Shown here piece after piece: positions 11,345 through 22,255 of a DNA stretch of 64,000 nt (position 1 is its first letter; every line of letters begins with the position of its first letter). Source of the DNA: Hydractinia symbiolongicarpus (lineage: Eukaryota; Cnidaria; Hydrozoa; Anthoathecata; Hydractiniidae); the NCBI RefSeq assembly GCF_029227915.1, contig NC_079879.1, forward strand, positions 14,758,001-14,822,000. Direction: 5' to 3'. The position numbers and the translations under genes were made by a program. The notes under the pieces are model-generated. The model was not told the DNA's origin. It was given only the letters and a program-made list of their open reading frames with translations, and ran no database searches.

Positions 11345-14300
11345 ATGGCCTTTTGAAGTCTAATAAAGGCCTCACACGTAAATCACGTGGTTCCATTTGC
11401 CTGTGCAGGTTACCATTGGACTATTCATTCCAGTCTCAATGCGCTGCAACGTCTCAAGTAATTTTCATTAGCGCCGTTGCTTTACAACACTCTTAACTAC
11501 GTGCATAATCCTATAAAGGCTGTAATATGGCCTTCTGCAGTCTAATACATGCCTCACACGTAAATCTCGTGGTTCCATTAGCCTGCGCAAGTTACCATTG
11601 GCCTAATCCTTCAAGTCTCAATGTGCTGCAACGTCCCAGGTTGTTTTCATTTGCGCCGTGGCCTTAGAACACTCTTAACTACGTGCACAGTCCTATAAAG
11701 GCTGTAATATGACCTTTTGCAGTCTAATAAAGGCCTCACACGTAACACACGTGGTTCCATTTGCTTGAGCAGGTTACCATTGGACTATTCCTTCCAGTCT
11801 CAATGCGCTACCACGTCCCAAGTTGTTTTCATTATCGCTGTTGCCTTATAACACTCCTAACTACGTGCACAGTCCTATAAAGGCTGTAATATGGCCTTTT
11901 GCAGCCTAATAAAGGCCTCACACGTAAATCACGTGGTTCCATCTGCCTGTGCAGGTTACCAGTGGACTAGTTGTTCCAGTCTCAATGCGCTACAACGTCC
12001 TAAGTCGTTTTCACTTGCGCCGTTGCTTTACAACACTCTGAACTACTTGCACTGTCCTATAAAGGCTGTAATATGGCCTTTTGCAGTCTAAAAAAGGCCT
12101 CACACGTAAAACACGTGGTTCCATTTGCCTGTGCAGGTTACCATTGGACTATTCCTTCCAGTCTCAATGCGCTACAACGTCTCAAGTCGTTTTCATTATC
12201 GCTGTTGCCTTACAACACTCCTAACTACGTGCAGAGTCCTATAAAGGCTGTAATATGGCCTTTTGCAGTCTAATAAAGGCCTCACACGTAAATCACGCGG
12301 TTTCATCTGCCTGTGCAGGTTACCAGTGGACTAGTTGTTCCAGTCTCAATGCGCTACAACGTCCCAAGTCGTTTTCATTTGCGCCGTTGCTTTACAACAC
12401 TCTGAACTACGTGCACTGTCCTATAAAGGCTGTAATATGGCCTTTTGCAGTCTAATAAAGGCCTCACACTTAAAACACGTGGTTCCATTTGCCTGTGCAG
12501 GTTACCTTTGGACTAATCATTCCATTCTTAATGCGCTACAACGTCCCAAGTTGTTTTCATTGGCGAAGTTGCCTTGGAACTCTCATAACTACGTGCACAG
12601 TCCTATAAAGGTTGTAATATAGACTTTTTCAGTCTAATAAAGGCCTTCCACGTAAATCACGTGGTTCCATTTGCCTGTGCAGGTTACCATTGGACTATTC
12701 ATTCCAGTCTCAATGCGCTGCAACGTCTCAAGTAATTTTCATTAGCGCCGTTGCTTTACAACACTCTTAACTACGTGCATAATCCTATAAAGGCTGTAAT
12801 ATGGCCTTCTGCAGTCTAATACATGCCTCACACGTAAATCTCGTGGTTCCATTAGCCTGCACAAGTTACCATTGGCCTAATCCTTCAAGTCTCAATGTGC
12901 TACAACGTCCCAGGTTGTTTTCATTAGCGCCGTGGCCTTATAACACTCCTAACTACGTGCACAGTCCTATAAAGGCTGTAATATGGCCTTTTGCAGTCTA
13001 ATAAAGGCCTTACACGTAAATCACGTGGTTCCATCTGCCTGTGCAGGTTACCAGTGGACTAGTTGTTCCAGTCTCAATGCGCTACAACGTCCCAAGTCGT
13101 TTTCATTTGCGCCATTGCTTTACAACACTCTGAACCACGTGCACTGTCCTATAAAGGCTGTAATATGGCCTTTTCCAGTCTAATAAAGGCCTCACACGTA
13201 AATCACCTGGTTTCACCTGCCTGCGCAGGTTACCCTTGGACTAATCGTTCCATTCTTAATGCGCTACAACGTCCCAAGTTGTTTTCATTGGCGAAGTTGC
13301 CTTAAAACTCTCTTAACTACGTGCACAGTCCTATGAAGGCTGTAATATGGCCTTTTGCAGTCTAATAAAGGTTACACACGTAAATCACGTGGTTCCATCT
13401 GCCTGTGCAGGTTACCAGTGGACTAGTTGTTCCAGTCTCAATGCGCTACAACGTCCCAAGTCGTTTTCATTTGCGCCGTTGCTTTACAACACTCTGAACT
13501 ACGTGCACTGTCCTATAAAGGCTGTAATATGGCCTTTTGCAGTCTAATAAAGGCCTCACACGTAAAACACGTGGTTCCATTTGCCTGTGCAGGTTACCAT
13601 TGGACTATTCCTTCCAGTCTCAATGCGCTACAACGTCTCAAGTCGTTTTCATTATCGCTGTTGCCTTACAACACTCCTAACTACGTACAGAGTCCTATAA
13701 AGGCTGTAATATGGCCTTTTGCAGTCTAATAAAGGCCTCACACGTAAATCTCGTGGTTCCATTAGCCTGTGCAAGTTACCATTGTCCTAATCCTTCAAGT
13801 CTTAATGTGCTACAACGTCCCAGGTCGTTCTCATTAGCGCCGTTGCCTTACAACATTTTTAACTACATGCACAGTCCTATAAAGGCTGTAATATTGCCTT
13901 TTGCAGTCTAATAAAGGCCTCACACATAAATCACGTGGTTCCATTTGCCTGTGCAGGTTACCATTGGACTATTCCTTCCAGTCTCAATACGCTACAACGT
14001 CCCAAGTCATTTTCATTAGCGCCGTTGCTTTACAACACTCCTAACTACGTGCACTGTCCTATAAAGGCTGTAATGTGGCCTTTTGCAGTCTAATAAAGGC
14101 CTCACACGTAAATCACGTGGTTTCACCGGTCTGCGCAGGTTACCATTGGCCTAGTCCTTCCAGTCTCAATGTGCTACAACGTCCCAAGTCGTTTTCATTA
14201 GCGCCGTTGCCTTACAACACTCTTAACTACGTGCAGAGTCCTATAAAGGCTGTAATATGGACTTTTGCAGTCTAATAAAGGCCTCACACGTAAATCACGT

Positions 14301-15529
14301 TGTTTCACCTGCCTGCGCAGGTTACCTTTGGACTAATCGTTCCATTCTTAATGCGCTACAACGTCCCAAGTTGTTTTCATTGGCGAAGTTGCCTTGGAAC
14401 TCTCATAACTACGTGCACAGTCCTATAAAGGTTGTAATATAGACTTTTTCAGTCTAATAAAGGCCTCCCACGTAAATCACGTGGTTCCATTTGCCTGTGC
14501 AGGTTACCATTGGACTAATCGTTCCAGTCTCAACACGCTACAACGTCCCAAGTTGTTTTCATTGATGAAGTTGCCTTAGAACACTGTTAACTACGTGCAC
14601 AGTCCTATAAAGCCTGTAATATGGCCTTTTGAAGTCTAATAAAGGCCTCACACGTAAATCACGTAGTTCCATTTGCCTGTGCAGGTTACCATTGGACTAT
14701 TCATTCCAGTCTCAATACACTGCAACGTCCCAAGTAATTTTCATTAGCGCCGTTGCTTTACAACACTCTTAACTACGTGCATAATCCTATAAAGGCTGTA
14801 ATATGACCTTCTGCAGTCTAATACATGCCTCACACGTAAATCTCGTGGTTCCATCAGCCTGCGCAAGTTACCATTGTCCTAATCCTTCAAGTCTCAATGT
14901 GCTACAACGTCCCAGGTTGTTTTCATTAGCTCTGCGGCCTTAGAACACTCTTAACTACGTGCACAGTCCTATAAAGGCTGTAATATCGCCTTTTGCAGTC
15001 TTTTAAAGGCCTCACACGTAAATCACGTGGTTCCATTTGCCTGTGCAGGTTACCATTGGACTATTCCTTCCAGTCTCATTGCACTTCAACGTCCCAAGTC
15101 GTTTTCATTATCGCCGTTGCCTTACAACACTCTTAACTACGTTCACAGTCCTACAAAGGCTGTAATATGGCCTTTTGCAGTCTAATAAAGACCTCACACG
15201 CAAATCACGTGGTTTCACCTGTCTGCGCAGCTTACCATTGGCCTAGTCCTTCCAGTCTCAATGCGCTACAACGTCCCAAGTCGTTTTCATTAGTGTCGTT
15301 GCCTTACAACACTCTTAACTACGTGCACAGTCCTATAAAGGCTGTAATATGGTCTTTGCGGTCTAATAAAGGCTTCACACGTAAATCACGTGATTTCACC
15401 TGCCTTCACAGGTTACCTTTGGACTAATCCTTCCAGTCTCAATGTGCTACAACGTCCCAAGTCGTTTTCATTAGCGCCGTTCCTTTACAACACTCTTAAC
15501 TACGTGCATAATCCTATAAAGGCTGTAAT
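11345..15529 (+). repeat. zone B: second monomer alphabet, 8-mer and 10-mer spacing
   Basis: 23 monomers. Marker type a units at 11163, 12619 and 14439 are 8 and 10 monomers apart (1456 and 1820 bp). Diagnostic types include CTCGTGG with GCGCAAG (from 11527), AACACACGTGG with CTTGAGCAGG (from 11709), and the ACCAGT type at 11891. 12983-14256 recurs at 38642-39915 (offset 25,659 bp). The last unit (15349-15529) lost one base in its opening T run. Confidence 0.75.
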
Positions 15530-16438
15530 ATGGCCTTCTGCAGTCTAATACATGCCTCACACGTAAATCACGTGGTTCCATTTGCCTGCGCAAGTTACCA
15601 TTGGCCTAGTCCTTCAAGTCTCAATGTGCTACAACGTCGCAGGTCGTTTTCATTAGCGCCGTTGCCTTACAACACTTTTAATTACGTGCACAGTCCTATA
15701 AAGGCTGTAATATGGCCTTTTGCAGACTAATAAAGGCTTCACACGCAAATCACGTGGTTTCACCTGCCTGTGCAGGTTACCTTTGGACTAATCGTTCCAG
15801 TCTCAATGCGCTACAACGTCCCAAGATGTTTCCATTGGCGAAGTTGCCTTACAACACTCTTAACTACGTGCACAGTCCTATAAAGGCTGTAATATCGCCT
15901 TTTGCAGTCTAATAAAGGCTTCACACGTAAATCACGTGATTTCACCTGCCTGCGCAGGTTACCTTTGGACTAATCGTTCCAGTCTCAATGCGCTACAACG
16001 TCCCAAGATGTTTTCATTGGCGAAGTTGCCTTACAACACTCTTAACTACGTGCACAGTCCTATAAAGGCTGTAATATCGCCTTTTGCAGTCTAATACATG
16101 CCTCACACGTAAATCACGTGGTTCCATTAGCCTGTGCAAGTTACCATTGGCCTAATCCTTCAAGTCTTAATGTGCTACAACATCCCAGGTCGTTTTCATT
16201 AGCGCCGTTGCCTTACAACACTTTTAACTACATGCACAGTCCTATAAAGGCTGTAATATGGCCTTTTGCAGTCTAATAAAGGCCTCACACGTAAATCACG
16301 TGGTTCCATTTGCCTGTGCAGGTTACCATTGGACTATTCCTTCCAGTCTCAATGCGCTACAACGTCCAAGTCGTTTTCCTTAGCGCCGTTCCCTTACAAC
16401 ACTATTAACTACGTGCACAGTCCAATAAAGATTGTAAT

Positions 16439-16529
16439 ATAGACTTTTTCAGTCTAATAAAGGCCTCACACGTAAATCACGTGGTTACAACACTTTTAAC
16501 TACATGCACAGTCCTATAAAGGCTGTAAT
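16439..16529 (+). repeat. 91 bp half-monomer, copy 1
   Basis: This is a type a opening fused at 16486/16487 to a distal half: ACGTGGTT joins directly to ACAACACTTTT. Monomer positions 49-139 are missing, exactly 91 of 182 bp. Two bases (TT) are shared at the break ends. Confidence 0.9.
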
Positions 16530-18531
16530 ATGGCCTTTTGCAGTCTAATAAAGGCCTCACACGTAAATCACGTTGTTCCATTTGCCTGTGCAGGTCACCG
16601 TTGGACAAATCGTTCCAGTCTCAACGCGCTACAACGTCCCAAGTTGTTTTCATTGATGACGTTGCCTTAGAAAACTCTTAACTACGTGCACAGTCCTGTA
16701 AAGGCTGTAATATGGCCTTTTGCAGTCTAATAAAGGCCTCACACGTAAATCACGTGGTTCCATTTGCCTGTGCAGGTTACCATTGGACTATTCCTTCCAG
16801 TCTCAATGCGCTACAACGTCCCAAGTCGTTTTCATTATCGCTGTTGCCTTATAACACTCCTAACTACGTGCACTGTCCTATAAAGGCTGTAATATAGCCT
16901 TTTGCAGTCTAATAAAGGCCTCACACGTAAATCACGTGGTTTCACCTGCCTGCGCAGGTTACCTTTGGAGTAATCGTTCCATTCTTAATGCGCTACAACG
17001 TCCCAAGTTGTTTTCATTGGCGAAGTTGCCTTGGAACTCTCTTAACTACGTGCACAGTCCTATAAAGGCTGTAATATGGCCTTTTGCAGTCTAATAAAGG
17101 CCTCACACGTAAATCACGTGGTTCTATTTGCCTGTGCAGGTTACCATTGATCTATTCCTTCCAGTCTCAATGCGCTACAACGTCCCAAGTCGTTTTTCTT
17201 AGCGCCGTTCCCTTACAACACTTTTAACTACGTGCACAGTCCTATAAAGACTGTAATATGGCCTTTTGCACTCTAATAAAGGCTTCACACGCAAATCACG
17301 TGGTTTCACCTGCCTGCGCAGGTTACCTTTAGAATAATCGTTCCAGTCTCGAAGCGCTACAACGTCCCAAGATGTTTTCATTGGCGAAGTTGCCTTAGAA
17401 CCCTCTTAACTACGTGCACAGTCCTATAAAGGCTGTAATATCGCCTTTTACAGTCTAATAAAGGCCTCACACGTAAATCACGTGGTTCCATTTGCCTATG
17501 CAGGTTACCATTGGATTATTCCTTACAGTCTTAATGCGCTACAGCGTCCCAAGTCGTTTTCATTAGCGCCGTTGCCTTACAACACTCCTAACTACGTGCA
17601 CAGTCCTAAAAAGGCTGTAATATGGCCTTCTGCAGTCTAATACATGCCTCACACGTAAATCACGTGGTTCCATTTGCCTGCGCAAGTTACCATTGGCCTA
17701 GTCCTTCAAGTCTCAATGTGCTACAACGTCGCAGGTCGTTTTCATTAGCGCCGTTGCCTTACAACACTTTTAATTACGTGCACAGTCCTATAAAGGCTGT
17801 AATATGGCCTTTTGCAGACTAATAAAGGCTTCACACGCAAATCACGTGGTTTCACCTGCCTGTGCAGGTTACCTTTGGACTAATCGTTCCAGTCTCAATT
17901 CGCTACAACGTCCCAAGATGTTTCCATTGGCGAAGTTGCCTTACAACACTCTTAACTACGTGCACAGTCCCATAAAGGCTGTAATATCGCCTTTTGCAGT
18001 CTAATAAAGGCTTCACACGTAAATCACGTGATTTCACCTGCCTGCGCAGGTTACCTTTGGACTAATCGTTCCAGTCTCAATGCGCTACAACGTCCCAAGA
18101 TGTTTTCATTGGCGAAGTTGCCTTACAACACTCTTAACTACGTGCACAGTCCTATAAAGGCTGTAATATCGCATTTTGCAGTCTAATACATGCCTCACAC
18201 GTAAATCACGTGGTTCCATTAGCCTGTGCAAGTTACCATTGGCCTAATCCTTCAAGTCTTAATGTGCTACAACATCCCAGGTCATTTTCATTAGCGCCGT
18301 TGCCTTACAACACTTTTAACTACATGCACAGTCCTATAAAGGCTGTAATATGGCCTTTTGCAGTCTAATAAAGGCCTCACACGTAAATCACGTGGTTCCA
18401 TTTGCCTGTGCAGGTTACCATTGGACTATTCCTTCCAGTCTCAATGCGCTACAACGTCCCAAGTCGTTTTCCTTAGCGCCGTTCCCTTACAACACTATTA
18501 ACTACGTGCACAGTCCAATAAAGGTTGTAAT

Positions 18532-18622
18532 ATAGAATTTTTCAGTCTAATAAAGGCCTCACACGTAAATCACGTGGTTACAACACTTTTAACTACATGC
18601 ACAGTCCTATAAAGACTGTAAT
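18532..18622 (+). repeat. 91 bp half-monomer, copy 2
   Basis: Same junction as at 16486, here at 18579/18580, with one private change in the opening (AGAATTTTT for AGACTTTTT). The shared breakpoint means this is an inherited copy of one deletion. Confidence 0.9.
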
Positions 18623-19713
18623 ATGGCCTTTTGCAGTCTAATAAAGGCCTCACACGTAAATCACGTGGTTCCATTTGCCTGTGCAGGTCACCATTGGACA
18701 AATCGTTCCAGTCTCAACGCGCTACAACGTCCCAAGTTGTTTTCATTGATGAAGTTGCCTTAGAAAACTCTTAACTACGTGCACAGTCCTGTAAAGGCTG
18801 TAATATGGCCTTTTGCAGTCTAATAAAGGCCTCACACGTAAATCACGTGGTTCCATTTGCCTGTGCAGGTTACCATTGGACTATTCCTTCGAGTCTCAAT
18901 GTGCTACAACGTCGCAGGTCGTTTTCATTAGCGCCGTTGCCTTACAACACTTTTAATTACGTGCACAGTCCTATAAAGGCTGTAATATGGCCTTTTGCAG
19001 ACTAATAAAGGCTTCACACGCAAATCACGTGGTTTCACCTGCCTGTGCAGGTTACCTTTGGACTAATCGTTCCAGTCTCAATGCGCTACAACGTCCCAAG
19101 ATGTTTCCATTGGCGAAGTTGCCTTACAACACTCTTAACTACGTGCACAGTCCTATAAAGGCTGTAATATCGCCTTTTGCAGTCTAATAAAGGCTTCACA
19201 CGTAAATCACGTGATTTCACCTGCCTGCGCAGGTTACCTTTGGACTAATCGTTCCAGTCTCAATGCGCTACAACGTCCCAAGATGTTTTCATTGGCGAAG
19301 TTGCCTTACAACACTCTTAACTACGTGCACAGTCCTATAAAGGCTGTAATATCGCCTTTTGCAGTCTAATACATGCCTCACACGTAAATCACGTGGTTCC
19401 ATTAGCCTGTGCAAGTTACCATTGGCCTAATCCTTCAAGTCTTAATGTGCTACAACATCCCAGGTCGTTTTCATTAGCGCCGTTGCCTTACAACACTTTT
19501 AACTACATGCACAGTCCTATAAAGGCTGTAATATGGCCTTTTGCAGTCTAATAAAGGCCTCACACGTAAATCACGTGGTTCCATTTGCCTGTGCAGGTTA
19601 CCATTGGACTATTCCTTCCAGTCTCAATGCGCTACAACGTCCAAGTCGTTTTCCTTAGCGCCGTTCCCTTACAACACTATTAACTACGTGCACAGTCCAA
19701 TAAAGATTGTAAT

Positions 19714-19804
19714 ATAGACTTTTTCAGTCTAATAAAGGCCTCACACGTAAATCACGTGGTTACAACACTTTTAACTACATGCACAGTCCTATAAAGGCTG
19801 TAAT
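19714..19804 (+). repeat. 91 bp half-monomer, copy 3
   Basis: Identical breakpoint, at 19761/19762. Like copy 1, it follows a monomer that carries the GTCCAAG single-base loss, so copies 1 and 3 are positional equivalents in the two superunits. Confidence 0.9.
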
Positions 19805-21807
19805 ATGGCCTTTTGCAGTCTAATAAAGGCCTCACACGTAAATCACGTTGTTCCATTTGCCAGTGCAGGTCACCATTGGACAAATCGTTCCAGTCTCAAC
19901 GCGCTACAACGTCCCAAGTTGTTTTCATTGATGACGTTGCCTTAGAAAACTCTTAACTACGTGCACAGTCCTGTAAAGGCTGTAATATGGCCTTTTTGCA
20001 GTCTAATAAAGGCCTCACACGTAAATCACGTGGTTCCATTTGCCTGTGCAGGTTACCATTGGACTATTCCTTCCAGTCTCAATGCGCTACAACGTCCCAA
20101 GTCGTTTTCATTATCGCTGTTGCCTTATAACACTCCTAACTACGTGCACTGTCCTATAAAGGCTGTAATATAGCCTTTTGCAGTCTAATAAAGGCCTCAC
20201 ACGTAAATCACGTGGTTTCACCTGCCTGCGCAGGTTACCTTTGGAGTAATCGTTCCATTCTTAATGCGCTACAACGTCCCAAGTTGTTTTCATTGGCGAA
20301 GTTGCCTTGGAACTCTCTTAACTACGTGCACAGTCCTATAAAGGCTGTAATATGTCCTTTTGCAGTCTAATAAAGGCCTCACACGTAAATCACGTGGTTC
20401 TATTTGCCTGTGCAGGTTACCATTGATCTATTCCTTCCAGTCTCAATGCGCTACAACGTCCCAAGTCGTTTTTCTTAGCGCCGTTCCCTTACAACACTTT
20501 TAACTACGTGCACAGTCCTATAAAGACTGTAATATGGCCTTTTGCACTCTAATAAAGGCTTCACACGCAAATCACGTGGTTTCACCTGCCTGCGCAGGTT
20601 ACCTTTAGAATAATCGTTCCAGTCTCGAAGCGCTACAACGTCCCAAGATGTTTTCATTGGCGAAGTTGCCTTAGAACACTCTTAACTACGTGCACAGTCC
20701 TATAAAGGCTGTAATATCGCCTTTTACAGTCTAATAAAGGCCTCACACGTAAATCACGTGGTTCCATTTGCCTATGCAGGTTACCATTGGATTATTCCTT
20801 ACAGTCTTAATGCGCTACAGCGCCCCAAGTCGTTTTCATTAGCGCCGTTGCCTTACAACACTCCTAACTACGTGCACAGTCCTAAAAAGGCTGTAATATG
20901 GCCTTCTGCAGTCTAATACATGCCTCACACGTAAATCACGTGGTTCCATTTGCCTGCGCAAGTTACCATTGGCCTAGTCCTTCAAGTCTCAATGTGCTAC
21001 AACGTCGCAGGTCGTTTTCATTAGCGCCGCTGCCTTACAACACTTTTAATTACGTGCACAGTCCTATAAAGGCTGTAATATGGCCTTTTGCAGACTAATA
21101 AAGGCTTCACACGCAAATCACGTGGTTTCACCTGCCTGTGCAGGTTACCTTTGGACTAATCGTTCCAGTCTCAATGCGCTACAACGTCCCAAGATGTTTC
21201 CATTGGCGAAGTTGCCTTACAACACTCTTAACTACGTGCACAGTCCCATAAAGGCTGTAATATCGCCTTTTGCAGTCTAATAAAGGCTTCACACGTAAAT
21301 CACGTGATTTCACCTGCCTGCGCAGGTTACCTTTGGACTAATCGTTCCAGTCTCAATGCGCTACAACGTCCCAAGATGTTTTTATTGGCGAAGTTGCCTT
21401 ACAACACTCTTAACTACGTGCACAGTCCTATAAAGGCTGTAATATCGCATTTTGCAGTCTAATACATGCCTCACACGTAAATCACGTGGTTCCATTAGCC
21501 TGTGCAAGTTACCATTGGCCTAATCCTTCAAGTCTTAATGTGCTACAACATCCCAGGTCATTTTCATTAGCGCCGTTGCCTTACAACACTTTTAACTACA
21601 TGCACAGTCCTATAAAGGCTGTAATATGGCCTTTTGCAGTCTAATAAAGGCCTCACACGTAAATCACGTGGTTCCATTTGCCTGTGCAGGTTACCATTGG
21701 ACTATTCCTTCCAGTCTCAATGCGCTACAACGTCCCAAGTCGTTTTCCTTAGCGCCGTTCCCTTACAACACTATTAACTACGTGCACAGTCCAATAAAGG
21801 TTGTAAT

Positions 21808-21898
21808 ATAGACTTTTTCAGTCTAATAAAGGCCTCACACGTAAATCACGTGGTTACAACACTTTTAACTACATGCACAGTCCTATAAAGGCTGTAAT
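21808..21898 (+). repeat. 91 bp half-monomer, copy 4
   Basis: Identical breakpoint, at 21855/21856. It is the positional equivalent of copy 2, one superunit (3276 bp) downstream. Confidence 0.9.
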
Positions 21899-22091
21899 AT
21901 GGCCTTTTGCAGTCTAATAAAGGCCTCACACGTAAATCACGTGGTTCCATTTGCCTGTGCAGGTCACCATTGGACAAATCGTTCCAGTCTCAACGCGCTA
22001 CAACGTCCCAAGTTGTTTTCATTGATGAAGTTGCCTTAGAAAACTCTTAACTACGTGCACAGTCCTGTAAAGGCTGTAATATGGCCTTTTG

Positions 22092-22106
22092 CAGTCTAAT
22101 AAAGGC
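22092..22106. repeat. internal direct repeat partner of the CArG-like region (example)
   Basis: Monomer positions 12-26 read CAGTCTAATAAAGGC. Positions 162-176 of the preceding unit usually read CAGTCCTATAAAGGC. They agree at 13 of 15 bases and start 32 bp apart across the monomer boundary, about three DNA turns. The downstream copy contains AATAAA and one mismatch to CC(A/T)6GG. This suggests an old short duplication inside the unit. Confidence 0.5.
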
Positions 22107-22119
22107 CTCACACGTAAAT

Positions 22120-22125
22120 CACGTG
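22120..22125. promoter_or_regulatory. CACGTG palindrome (E-box/G-box core), one per monomer (example)
   Basis: CACGTG is at monomer positions 40-45, preceded by a second ACGT at 32-35 with AAAT between. It is conserved in most units; variants include CTCGTG (the ATACATGCC type of the right half), CACGCG (near 12294) and CACCTG (near 13204). CACGTG is the core site for bHLH and some bZIP proteins. Binding here is inference. Confidence 0.35.
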
Positions 22126-22135
22126 GTTCCATTTG

Positions 22136-22145
22136 CCTGTGCAGG
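22136..22145. other. CCTGYGCAGG dyad, one per monomer (example)
   Basis: Monomer positions 56-65 read CCTGTGCAGG here. In many units the fifth base is C, giving CCTGCGCAGG, a perfect 10 bp palindrome. Short dyads are common in centromeric satellites that lack CENP-B boxes. A structural role is inference. Confidence 0.4.
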
Positions 22146-22245
22146 TTACCATTGGACAATTCCTTCCAGTCTCAATGCGCTACAACGTCCCAAGTCGTTT
22201 TCATTATCGCTGTTGCCTTATAACACTCCTAACTACGTGCACTGT

Positions 22246-22255
22246 CCTATAAAGG
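22246..22255. promoter_or_regulatory. CArG-like / TATA-like box, one per monomer (example)
   Basis: CCTATAAAGG sits at monomer positions 166-175 and fits CC(A/T)6GG, the consensus bound by SRF/MADS-box proteins; it also contains TATAAA. Most monomers keep it. The variant CCAATAAAGG, just before most TAGACT-type monomers in the left half, also fits. Breaks occur as CCTATAAAGC (for example near 11331-11340), CCTGTAAAGG (near 16696) and CCTATGAAGG (near 13331). The match is visible in the sequence, but protein binding or promoter activity is not shown. Confidence 0.35.

Larger units (their letters stand above)
15530..18804 (+). repeat. superunit C, copy 1 (3275 bp)
   Basis: This consists of a long sub-block 15530-17621 (11.5 monomers, 2092 bp) and a shortened repeat of it, 17622-18804 (6.5 monomers, 1183 bp). 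Each sub-block holds one 91 bp half-monomer, so the two halves restore the overall 182 bp multiple. One extra base is missing near 16368 (GTCCAAG for GTCCCAAG). Diagnostic types are AGACTAATAAAGG with ACGCAAATC at 15712 and 17804, and GTCGCAGG at 15530 and 17622. Confidence 0.8.
18805..22080 (+). repeat. superunit C, copy 2 (3276 bp)
   Basis: Near-identical to 15530-18804 in order and diagnostic bases, including both half-monomers and the inherited GTCCAAG loss (near 19643). It gained one T near 19994 (CCTTTTTGC), the only insertion I found in the window. Its first monomer (18805) is a hybrid: the 5' part matches the monomer at 16712 and the 3' part that at 15530. Confidence 0.8.

Noticed and set aside
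16481-16492. Half-monomer junctions as insertion sites of a mobile element
   Set aside because: Nothing is inserted. The junction is a plain 91 bp loss with two bases of shared sequence and no target-site duplication.
17199-17381. Open frames on the minus strand (also 20475-20657)
   Set aside because: They lie wholly inside satellite monomers; the two are identical only because they are equivalent places in the two superunits.
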